Shown piece after piece: positions 7,765-12,972 of a DNA stretch of 12,972 nt. Below the pieces are notes generated by a model. That model made no database searches, was not told where the DNA came from, and saw only the letters and a list, made by a program, of their open reading frames with translations. This DNA comes from Bacteroidota bacterium (lineage in GTDB: Bacteria > Bacteroidota > Bacteroidia > UBA7662): the NCBI GenBank assembly GCA_016868485.1, contig VGGT01000024.1:1-12972 (forward strand), in the 5' to 3' direction. How positions within the stretch are numbered: position 1 is the stretch's first letter; each line of letters begins with the position of its first letter. A program made the position numbers and the translations under genes.

Positions 7765-8289
7765 ATGAACGAAAAACAAGCATCAAGGTTGATCTATACG
7801 GTTTCCGCACTCGTTTTGGTAGCCGTTGTCGTGTTGTTTAATTTACCCAAGAATGATGAGGTACCCGTATTGGTACAAAAACTTCCGGCACTCAACGCGT
7901 GGATTAATGGAACCTGTACCATCCTGTTGTCGGTCAGTTGGTGGATGATCCGTGCGCGACGAATTGACTGGCACAAACGCCTCAATATCATTGCTTTTTG
8001 TTTGTCTAGCCTATTTCTTGTTTCATATGTCATTTTCCATGCCTTCGGCGTTGAAACCCGTTTCCCAATCGATAATCCATTAAGGCCTTATTATTTGACC
8101 ATTCTCATCAGCCACATCATTCTCGCAGCCGTGGTTTTACCCTTGGTTTTGTTGTCGTTTTATCGGGGTTTGACCGGACAAATCGAAGCCCACAAGCGCA
8201 TCACGCGTTGGTCGATGCCGATTTGGCTGTACGTTACCACCACGGGCGTAGTGGTCTACCTCATGATCTCTCCCTATTATCCTTTTTGA
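7765..8289 (+). CDS. DUF420 membrane protein (YozB/CtaM-like oxidase assembly factor)
   Basis: A polytopic membrane protein of 174 residues with about five hydrophobic segments (near 9-27, 45-62, 74-93, 110-133 and 151-170). It matches DUF420, the family of Bacillus YozB and Staphylococcus CtaM; CtaM is needed to mature the haem-copper oxidase there. Conserved-looking histidines sit at membrane edges: His70 (DWHKRLN), His92 (FHAFGVETRF), His117 (SHIIL) and His143 (EAHKRITRW). They could bind haem or copper, which is inference. The ATG at 7765 is the third copy of the repeated start; the two earlier ATGs in the same frame are blocked by stops, so this is the first that can give the full protein. 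The next gene starts 1 base after the stop. Confidence 0.85.
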   Translation: MNEKQASRLIYTVSALVLVAVVVLFNLPKNDEVPVLVQKLPALNAWINGTCTILLSVSWWMIRARRIDWHKRLNIIAFCLSSLFLVSYVIFHAFGVETRFPIDNPLRPYYLTILISHIILAAVVLPLVLLSFYRGLTGQIEAHKRITRWSMPIWLYVTTTGVVVYLMISPYYPF

Positions 8290-8290
8290 T

Positions 8291-8539
8291 ATGAATAAAC
8301 TCTTGAAGATCATTCCCCATGTAATGTTATTGATTTTGTTACTGACCGGTAGCAACTTCGATTCTTTGGCACAGTGCCCGATGTGTAAGACCACCGTAGA
8401 AGCCAATCAAAAGGATGGTGGAAAGGGATTAGGAAAAGGACTTAATTCAGGAATTCTGTATCTGTTGTCGATGCCTTTTATTGCCGTCGGTTCCATCTCC
8501 GCAGTCTATATCTACCGAAAACGCAGGGAAAATGCCTAG
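8291..8539 (+). CDS. Small exported CPMC membrane protein of the cox locus
   Basis: An 82-residue protein with an N-terminal signal-like segment (about 8-27, ending SLAQ). A CPMC motif follows at once (Cys29, Cys32), then a Gly/Lys-rich stretch (41-53), a transmembrane helix (about 54-74) and a basic tail, YRKRREN. If residues 1-28 are cleaved, the CxxC would be at or near the mature N-terminus on the outer face of the inner membrane. I recall similar small proteins beside DUF420 genes in Bacteroidota but know no assigned function. The motif and location suit copper binding or thiol exchange in oxidase assembly, and the nearby Sco-like protein lacks cysteines. This is inference. It starts 1 base after the DUF420 stop, so co-translation is likely. 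Confidence 0.75.
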   Translation: MNKLLKIIPHVMLLILLLTGSNFDSLAQCPMCKTTVEANQKDGGKGLGKGLNSGILYLLSMPFIAVGSISAVYIYRKRRENA

Positions 8540-8551
8540 TTCAAGTAGGAT

Positions 8552-8686
8552 ATGAACCATTCCCCCAAGCCCTAGCCCACAAACACCTCGTCGCTTACAA
8601 ACACCTCGTCGCCCACAAACATACCGAGCCCAACGCATAAACCGCAGCCCACAAACACCTCGTCGACCACAAATACACATAGTCCT
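8552..8686 (+). pseudogene. Stop-interrupted N-terminal extension of the DUF983 gene
   Basis: An ATG at 8552, 12 bases after the previous stop, opens MNHSPKP and then meets TAG at 8573-8575. From 8576 the same frame stays open through the DUF983 gene. Without the TAG, the protein would have 174 residues with a Pro/Thr/Asn/Ser-rich N-terminus. The bases around the TAG (AAGCCCTAG, then CCCACAAAC) align with AAACCGCAG, then CCCACAAAC, at 8639-8656, so the TAG corresponds to a Gln CAG. This suggests a C-to-T nonsense change or a read error. Alternatively the segment may simply be leader DNA. Confidence 0.55.
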
Positions 8687-8719
8687 ATGAATACACCGCG
8701 GCCCACGCATACGCCAAGC
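8576..8719 (+). repeat. Eight 18-bp units coding P-T-N/H-x-x-x hexapeptides
   Basis: Eight consecutive 18-base units read in the DUF983 frame as PTNTSS, LTNTSS, PTNIPS, PTHKPQ, PTNTSS, TTNTHS, PMNTPR and PTHTPS. Units 1, 2 and 5 share a 15-base identical core, ACAAACACCTCGTCG. The repeats run past the ATG at 8687, which itself arises inside unit 7, so the current protein start lies within the repeat tract. The lack of any stop in this frame over 144 bases and the codon-sized period suggest that the tract is, or was, translated. Confidence 0.85.
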
Positions 8720-9076
8720 CCATGGTTGGCCGCAGGAAAGTGCCTTTGTCCACAGTGCCGTACCGGATATATGTTCAAATACCCGGTCTGGAATTGGTTC
8801 AGGGCCTACGATATGCATGAAGATTGTGCGGTGTGTGGATTGCACTTCGAAGTAGAACCGGGATTCTTTTGGGGTGCCATGTACATCAGTTATGCCTTTG
8901 GGGTTGCCATCTCAGTTGTTTCGGGTGTGATTACCTCTGTTGTTCTTGATGACCCAGAATTATGGGTATATATTGTTGCCGTCACAACCCCCTTGATCTT
9001 GTTATCGCCACAAAGCATGCGCTATAGCAGGGTTTTAATGCTCTATTTATTTGGAGGGATTTCCTTTCGCGCTTAA
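8687..9076 (+). CDS. DUF983 membrane protein with zinc-ribbon-like cysteines
   Basis: A 129-residue protein from the ATG at 8687. The first 12 residues belong to the hexapeptide repeat tract. Then come two CxxC pairs, CPQC (21-24) and CAVC (47-50), that look like a small zinc ribbon. The conserved stretch EVEPGFFWGAMYISYAFG (55-72) leads into two hydrophobic segments (about 64-86 and 90-108). This matches DUF983, a family found beside oxidase assembly genes in several phyla; its molecular role is not established to my knowledge. The start is uncertain: an older start at 8552 is blocked by one in-frame TAG, and 8687 is the first ATG downstream that can give the domain. The 147-base gap upstream is mostly repeat. 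The next gene begins 36 bases later. Confidence 0.8.
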   Translation: MNTPRPTHTPSPWLAAGKCLCPQCRTGYMFKYPVWNWFRAYDMHEDCAVCGLHFEVEPGFFWGAMYISYAFGVAISVVSGVITSVVLDDPELWVYIVAVTTPLILLSPQSMRYSRVLMLYLFGGISFRA

Positions 9077-9098
9077 TGGCACGGGGCGTGATTCCCTT

Positions 9099-9106
9099 TA
9101 TTTTTG
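9099..9106 (+). promoter_or_regulatory. Weak candidate promoter -7 element before glsA
   Basis: TATTTTTG matches TAnnTTTG and lies 6 bases before the chosen glsA ATG, so it would give a leaderless or nearly leaderless transcript. No convincing -33 element is seen upstream. The T-rich context makes a chance match likely. Confidence 0.22.
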
Positions 9107-9112
9107 GGGCAC

Positions 9113-9952
9113 ATGAATGAACAAAGATTCATAGATACAGCCGGCATTATTAAAAGTCGAAATCCGGCTTTGTACCGTTTGCTGCCCAGATTCGTGCTCA
9201 GGTGGATCAAACAGGTTTTGCATGAAGATGAATTAAATGAATTCTTGAACCAACATGCGCATGATACGCCAGGGGAGTTTGTGGATGCCTCATTAAATCG
9301 CCTGGGCGTGCGATCAAAAATAATTTCCGACGATTTCGAATATCCTGCACGGTGTATCTATGTGGCCAACCATCCTTTAGGTGGTCCGGATGGGTTGATG
9401 CTGATGCAACACTTGAATCAGAAAGGAATTGGCTTTAAATCGCTGTCCAACGATTTGCTTATCCACCTCAATCCACTCCGTCCTTGGATGATCCAAGTAA
9501 ATTCCTTTGGCCGGCAGTCGCGTCAATTCAACGCAGAAGTAGAAGCGGCAGTGGGCACCAATCATTCCTTATTGATATTCCCCTCCGGCTATGTTTCACG
9601 ACCCTATCAGGACGGAATCCGTGATTTGCCTTGGAAAAAGACTTTTATTCAGTTGTCTAAACGGTTGAAAATGGATGTCGTTCCCGTGAGCATCGGCGGT
9701 ATTTCTTCGAATAGATTCTTGCGGTTGGCCCGTTGGCGCAAGCGATTGGGAATCAAGGCGAACGTAGAAATGTTTCTTTTGGCCGATGAGATGTTTCGTC
9801 TCAAGAATAAAGAGATCACCATTTTTTTTCATCAACCCATTCCATGGCAGCGCTTCAATGATGGTCAGCATCCTTTGGTATGGGCACACCAAATCGAACA
9901 ATTGATCTACGAAAGACATCCGAATCTCCTACACGGTACCCATGAGCAGTAA
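9113..9952 (+). CDS. glsA: PlsC-like O-acyltransferase, probably GlsA of amino-acid lipid synthesis
   Basis: A lysophospholipid-acyltransferase-family protein of 279 residues. NHPLGGPDG (86-94) is the variant HPLGGxD catalytic motif (His87, Asp93), and FPSGYVSR (156-163) replaces the usual FPEG substrate motif. This variant is typical of the acyltransferase that O-acylates N-acyl-glycine or N-acyl-ornithine in Bacteroidota (Bacteroides GlsA). The overlapping next gene encodes the matching N-acyltransferase, which supports the assignment. It has no clear transmembrane helix and would act at the inner face of the membrane. The ATG at 9113 was chosen over a TTG at 9104 that adds only three residues. 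Whether the product is a glycine, serineglycine or ornithine lipid cannot be read from the sequence. Confidence 0.8.
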   Translation: MNEQRFIDTAGIIKSRNPALYRLLPRFVLRWIKQVLHEDELNEFLNQHAHDTPGEFVDASLNRLGVRSKIISDDFEYPARCIYVANHPLGGPDGLMLMQHLNQKGIGFKSLSNDLLIHLNPLRPWMIQVNSFGRQSRQFNAEVEAAVGTNHSLLIFPSGYVSRPYQDGIRDLPWKKTFIQLSKRLKMDVVPVSIGGISSNRFLRLARWRKRLGIKANVEMFLLADEMFRLKNKEITIFFHQPIPWQRFNDGQHPLVWAHQIEQLIYERHPNLLHGTHEQ

Positions 9953-10886
9953 ATCCGAACAGTCACTCATCGATCGGCCGAGCCTGGAAGCGCTCTCCGG
10001 CGACCTTTCTCGCGCGTTACTGCTTCGCCGAACCCATAAAGCCGGTCGAGAAATATACCTCTTTCGGGGTCCGCAGTGCCCCGCCTTGCTCACAGAGGTA
10101 GGTCGTCTACGCGAAATGAGTTTCCGTGATGCGGGGGGTGGAACGGGAAAGGAATTGGATTTGGATGCATATGATCTGGGCCCACAAGCCTATGAGCAGC
10201 TTATTGTCTGGGATCCGGAGGATGCGGAAATAGTGGCGGGTTATCGCCTGAGGATGGGTGCTGAGGCGCTCGAATCAGATGCGGGCACTACCAGTTTGTC
10301 GACTTCGACACTATTCGCGTTTAGCGAGGAATTTTTGCACGATTACTTGCCCCATACTTTAGAGTTGGGTCGGTCTTTTGTGCAGCCCAATTACCAGCCC
10401 GGAAGGGGTGGTAAAGCATCAATCTTCTCGCTCGACAATCTTTGGGATGGGCTTGGGGCTTTGTTTGTTACCCGCCCGCAGTTGCGCTATTTGTTTGGAA
10501 AGGTCACCATGTTCACGCATTTTGACCCCAAAGCACGAGATATTTTGTTGTCTTTTCTGAGACATTTTTTTCCGGATCGCGATAAGTTGGTGTGGCCGAA
10601 AGATGAAATCTACCAACAACTCAGCGGTCTTTCGGATGGGTCCACAGCATGGGAAACCGATTACAAAGAGGCGTACCAGCTGCTCAACCGTCTTTTGCGT
10701 AGCCTTGGAGAGAATATCCCACCGCTCATCAACTCCTACATGAACTTATCGTCGAGCATGCGAACCTTTGGAACGGCCATCAACGAAGCCTTCGGATCGG
10801 TTGAAGAAACGGGTATTATGGTCACCATCTCAGATATATACCCCGAGAAGAAGCAAAGACATATGGATACATTTGTCGCGAAGTAG
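9942..10886 (+). CDS. glsB: GNAT-type N-acyltransferase, probably GlsB/OlsB-like
   Basis: A 314-residue protein of the OlsB/GlsB acyltransferase family, sometimes labelled hemolysin-like. These enzymes use acyl-ACP to N-acylate an amino acid with a 3-hydroxy fatty acid, the first step of glycine/ornithine lipid synthesis. Visible family stretches are VGRLREMSFRDAGGGTGKE (53-71), LIVWDPEDAEIVAGYRLRM (87-105), LELGRSFVQPNYQ (140-152) and LWDGLGALFVTRPQLRYLFG (167-186). The ATG at 9942 overlaps the end of glsA by 11 bases, so the two are co-translated and form a two-step pathway. In this window the O-acyltransferase comes first. It is the last gene of the + strand run; downstream there is only the terminator of the convergent cold-shock gene. 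Confidence 0.82.
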   Translation: MSSKSEQSLIDRPSLEALSGDLSRALLLRRTHKAGREIYLFRGPQCPALLTEVGRLREMSFRDAGGGTGKELDLDAYDLGPQAYEQLIVWDPEDAEIVAGYRLRMGAEALESDAGTTSLSTSTLFAFSEEFLHDYLPHTLELGRSFVQPNYQPGRGGKASIFSLDNLWDGLGALFVTRPQLRYLFGKVTMFTHFDPKARDILLSFLRHFFPDRDKLVWPKDEIYQQLSGLSDGSTAWETDYKEAYQLLNRLLRSLGENIPPLINSYMNLSSSMRTFGTAINEAFGSVEETGIMVTISDIYPEKKQRHMDTFVAK

Positions 10887-10911
10887 AACATTTTCTTCGT
10901 TGCGTGCGGTC

Positions 10912-10937
10912 AAAAAAAAGCCCCTCATTGAGGGGCT
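10912..10937 (-). terminator. Intrinsic terminator of the cold-shock gene
   Basis: On the - strand the sequence reads AGCCCCTCAATGAGGGGCT followed by eight T. This is an 8-bp GC-rich stem with a 3-base loop and a U-tract, 24 bases past the csp stop codon. The T-run lies on the csp side only. On the + strand the hairpin at 10919-10937 is preceded by A and not followed by T, so it would be a weaker stop for glsB transcripts. Confidence 0.9.
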
Positions 10938-10961
10938 AGAATGCGTGAACGATATCGAAGA

Positions 10962-11159
10962 TTACTCTGCGCTTATTTTCACATCCACCGCGTTCATGCC
11001 TTTTTTGCCCTCTTTAAGGGAAAAAGACACCCGATCATTCTCGCGGATTCGGTCGATCACACCAGTAGCGTGAACGAAGTACTCGGTTCCACTTTCATCG
11101 CACTTGATGAAGCCGTAACCTTTGGTTTCATTGAAAAATTTTACTGTACCTGTATTCAT
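10962..11159 (-). CDS. Cold-shock domain protein (CspA family)
   Basis: A 65-residue single-domain cold-shock protein that binds single-stranded RNA or DNA and acts as an RNA chaperone. MNTGTVKFFNETKGYGFI contains RNP1-type KGYGFI (13-18), and YFVH (27-30) is RNP2. The C-terminal half, VSFSLKEGKKGMNAVDV, is typical of Bacteroidota members. Length is normal for the family. It is a stand-alone gene with its own promoter element at 11180-11187 and a strong terminator at 10912-10937, divergent from the peroxiredoxin gene and convergent with glsB. Several Csp paralogs usually exist in a genome, so I give no number or letter. Confidence 0.96.
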   Translation of the reverse strand: MNTGTVKFFNETKGYGFIKCDESGTEYFVHATGVIDRIRENDRVSFSLKEGKKGMNAVDVKISAE

Positions 11160-11179
11160 TGGGTTAAAAAATTAAGTTG

Positions 11180-11187
11180 CAAAGATA
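11180..11187 (-). promoter_or_regulatory. Promoter -7 element of the cold-shock gene
   Basis: On the - strand TATCTTTG fits the Bacteroidota TAnnTTTG element exactly. It would place the transcript start about 15 bases before the ATG. No clear TTTG -33 element is seen at the usual distance. The remaining 11188-11292 must hold the promoter of the divergent peroxiredoxin gene, but I could not pick one out. Confidence 0.6.
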
Positions 11188-11292
11188 CGCAAAACTTTTG
11201 TTCGCTCTTATTGTTTATTGCATGCTGTTATGATTAAGGTATACAGTTTTATTTCCGCTGCCCAAAAGTGAATAACGTTTAAAAAATATCAT

Positions 11293-11859
11293 ATGTCTAT
11301 TTTAGTTGGCCGCAAGGCGCCCTCGTTTCGTGCCAAAGCGGTTGTTGGTGGAGGCGATGTTGTTGACTCCTTCAGCATGGATCAATACATCGATCAAAAG
11401 CACGTGATTCTTTTCTTTTACCCGAAGGACTTTAGTTCGGTATGCCCCATAGAAATGCATGCATTCCAAAAAAGGCTTGTTGAGTTTGAGCAACGAAATG
11501 TTGCCGTTGTAGCCTGCTCGACCGATACCGAGGACGCGCACAAGGTGTGGTTAACCATGGAGGCTTCAGCGGGTGGAATAAAAGGAGTCACTTATCCTTT
11601 GGTATCCGACAGCAGTAAGGTAATCAGCAAAATGTATGGTGTCCTGGCAGGCGATTATCAGGTTGAAACAGATGGAGGGCTTTCCGCCTCTGGCCCAATG
11701 ATTGCCTATCGGGGTTTGTTTTTCATTGATATGAAGGGCATCGTTCAGTTTCAATTGGTCAATAATTTCCTGCTGGTTCGTTCGGTTTCCGAAATTTTGA
11801 GAATGGTCGATGCCCATTTGTCCTTTCTCGAAAACGGCGAAATTTGCCGTCCTGAGTAA
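11293..11859 (+). CDS. Typical 2-Cys peroxiredoxin (AhpC/Prx1 type)
   Basis: A 188-residue thiol peroxidase that reduces H2O2 and organic peroxides in the cytoplasm. The active site is YPKDFSSVCP: peroxidatic Cys51, Pro44, and Ser48 in the position usually held by Thr. Arg140 in AYRGLFFID is the conserved active-site arginine. The resolving Cys185 lies in GEICRPE near the C-terminus, where GEVCPxxW is more usual. The protein ends three residues after Cys185, so it lacks the C-terminal extension with YF that makes some peroxiredoxins sensitive to over-oxidation. The reductase partner is not in the window. It is transcribed away from csp and converges with tgt, with only 16 bases between the two stop codons and no obvious terminator in that gap. 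Confidence 0.93.
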   Translation: MSILVGRKAPSFRAKAVVGGGDVVDSFSMDQYIDQKHVILFFYPKDFSSVCPIEMHAFQKRLVEFEQRNVAVVACSTDTEDAHKVWLTMEASAGGIKGVTYPLVSDSSKVISKMYGVLAGDYQVETDGGLSASGPMIAYRGLFFIDMKGIVQFQLVNNFLLVRSVSEILRMVDAHLSFLENGEICRPE

Positions 11860-11875
11860 TACGAATCAAACGCCA

Positions 11876-12972
11876 TTATAATCTTCTTTCGAGTTGGGGG
11901 ATGATGCCTCGTTTCCAAGCGGCGAAGGTGCCGTCGAGAATATGTGCACGTGCTTGGCCCACCAAGTCGATGTAGAAATGAAGATTGTGTAAACTGGCGA
12001 GTTGGGGTCCCAGCATTTCTCCTGCCTGGAATAAATGAGCCATATAGGCCAAGCTGTAATTCCGGTCAGATGGTAGGGCAGATTCAGCGTCGATGCGGTC
12101 GAAATTGCCGCGCCAACGAGCATTTTTCAGATTGATGACCCCGTTCCATGTAAAGAGCATGCCGTTTCGGGCATTGCGCGTGGGCATCACACAGTCAAAT
12201 AGATCGACCCCTAAGGCTATATTTTCCAATAAATTGACGGGCGTGCCTACACCCATGAGGTAGCGGGGCTTATGGGTTGGCAGTATGGAGCACACGCGGC
12301 TGCACATATCGTACATCATGTCAGTCGGTTCACCCACACTCAAGCCACCAATCGCGTAACCTTCACAGGGTCTTCGCTCCACGATATAGCGGGCCGACTC
12401 CTCCCTTAATCGCGCAATAGTTCCGCCTTGAACGATCGGAAATAAGGCCTGAGGATATCCATATAAGGCTTCAGTTTCGTCCCACCGCGCCAAGCAGCGG
12501 TCCAGCCAGCGGTGGGTCCTGTGCATCGACTGCACCAAGTAGGATTCTTCGCAAGGGTAGGGCGGGCATTCATCAAATGCCATGCAGATATCGGCCCCAA
12601 TGCTGCGTTGGGCATCGACCACCGATTCTGGGCTAAAGACGTGCCGACTACCATCTATATGACTGGCGAACGTTACCCCTTCCTCCCGAATTTTTCTTCG
12701 ATCGGCCAAGGAAAATACCTGATAGCCCCCGCTGTCGGTGAGGATGGGTCTGTCCCATCCCATAAAGGCGTGTAACCCACCAGCCGATTCCAACATCGCC
12801 CGGCCTGGACGCAGGTAGAGGTGGTAGGTATTGCCCAAAATAATGCGTGCGCCGACCTCATCTCGCAGTGATTCTTGGCGCACAGCTTTCACCGTGGCCT
12901 GCGTACCGACAGGCATAAACATCGGGGTAGGAATTGTGCCATGAGCGGTGCGCAAGGAGCCTGCACGCGCTT
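11876..12972 (-). CDS. tgt: Queuine tRNA-ribosyltransferase, 5' end outside the window
   Basis: A TIM-barrel tRNA-guanine transglycosylase that exchanges guanine-34 for a queuosine precursor base in tRNAs with GUN anticodons. Motifs seen are RTAHGTIPTPMFMPVGTQATV, IILGNTYHLYLRPG, ILTDSGGYQVFSL with the catalytic Asp, AIGGLSVGEP, RYLMGVGTP, and GVDLFDCVMPTRNARNG with the nucleophilic Asp. The frame stays open to the right edge (ARAGS before LRTAHG), so the start lies beyond position 12972, probably only about ten residues away; the TTG at 12955 is internal. The zinc site CxCxxC of most bacterial Tgt proteins is absent: the stretch reads ESALPSDRNYS, though the downstream histidine of HNLHFY remains. 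I recall the same loss in other Bacteroidota Tgt proteins, so it is probably not a defect. Confidence 0.95.
   Translation of the reverse strand, partial: ARAGSLRTAHGTIPTPMFMPVGTQATVKAVRQESLRDEVGARIILGNTYHLYLRPGRAMLESAGGLHAFMGWDRPILTDSGGYQVFSLADRRKIREEGVTFASHIDGSRHVFSPESVVDAQRSIGADICMAFDECPPYPCEESYLVQSMHRTHRWLDRCLARWDETEALYGYPQALFPIVQGGTIARLREESARYIVERRPCEGYAIGGLSVGEPTDMMYDMCSRVCSILPTHKPRYLMGVGTPVNLLENIALGVDLFDCVMPTRNARNGMLFTWNGVINLKNARWRGNFDRIDAESALPSDRNYSLAYMAHLFQAGEMLGPQLASLHNLHFYIDLVGQARAHILDGTFAAWKRGIIPQLERRL

Larger units (their letters stand above)
7675..7787 (+). repeat. 45-bp tandem repeat that triplicates the start of the DUF420 gene
   Basis: A 23-base unit, ATGAACGAAAAACAAGCATC plus AAG, occurs identically at 7675-7697, 7720-7742 and 7765-7787. 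Between the copies lie related 22-base half-units at 7698-7719 and 7743-7764 that differ from it by a one-base deletion and a few substitutions. The full period is 45 bases, or 15 codons, so all three ATGs are in one frame. The third copy is the real start of the DUF420 gene. The first two run into TAA (7699) and TGA (7744) after eight codons. The array fills nearly all of the 113-base gap after the Sco-like gene, in a locus where other gaps are mostly under 40 bases. Confidence 0.93.

Noticed and set aside
7675..7787. CRISPR-like array
   Set aside because: Units abut with related half-units between them; there are no unique spacers, no dyad repeat and no cas genes.
8447..8845. Open frame on the - strand with repeated Cys/Arg/Gly units
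   Set aside because: It is the reverse reading of the hexapeptide repeat tract plus the ends of two real + strand genes. The repeat explains the periodic Cys and Gly, and there is no other support.
10919..10937. Hairpin as the terminator of glsB on the + strand
   Set aside because: The run of eight A precedes the stem and no T-run follows on the + strand, so it fits the cold-shock gene on the - strand. Some two-way effect is possible but not shown.
11188..11292. Promoter for the peroxiredoxin gene
   Set aside because: Several T-rich pieces resemble parts of TAnnTTTG, but none matches fully with a plausible spacing, so none is called.
12953..12955. TTG at 12955 as the tgt start
   Set aside because: The frame is open upstream to the window edge and codes ARAGSLRTAHG, which is internal Tgt sequence, so the gene is cut by the edge.

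Overview
The window looks like a chromosomal segment of a Bacteroidota bacterium, probably Flavobacteriales or a related order. The evidence is: the order of the aa3-type cytochrome oxidase genes with two adjacent subunit III paralogs; starts without Shine-Dalgarno sequences; matches to the phylum's promoter -7 element (TAnnTTTG) at 6-13 and 11180-11187; a glycine/ornithine-lipid acyltransferase pair of the GlsA/GlsB type; and a Tgt lacking the zinc cysteines. The genus cannot be told from this sequence.

Positions 1-10886 hold thirteen genes on the + strand with very short gaps or overlaps, consistent with one long transcription unit starting near position 18. The first seven are structural and haem genes: coxB with an N-terminal cytochrome c domain, coxA, ctaA (haem A synthase), ctaB (haem O synthase), two coxC-type genes and a subunit IV gene. 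Accessory genes follow: a Sco-family protein with no cysteine at all, a DUF420 (CtaM-like) membrane protein, an 82-residue exported CPMC protein and a DUF983 zinc-ribbon membrane protein. The run ends with glsA and glsB, which are predicted to make acylated amino-acid lipids. The first part would build the oxidase: subunits I-IV, haem B to O to A conversion, and metal-centre assembly. The last two genes shape the membrane.

The right end is unrelated. A cold-shock gene on the - strand has a clear promoter and an intrinsic terminator. A 2-Cys peroxiredoxin diverges from it. A queuine tRNA-ribosyltransferase (tgt) converges on the peroxiredoxin from the right and runs off the window edge.

The oddest structure lies at two gene starts in the accessory part. 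In front of the DUF420 gene, the start codon plus the next seven codons are present three times in a 45-bp in-frame array. The two upstream copies end at once in TAA and TGA, giving two MNEKQASR minigenes. In front of the DUF983 gene, an open Pro/Thr/Asn hexapeptide repeat tract is cut from its own ATG (8552) by one TAG. That TAG aligns with a CAG in a sister repeat, which points to a C-to-T nonsense change. These, the cysteine-free Sco and the neighbouring CPMC protein are the main points for a second look.
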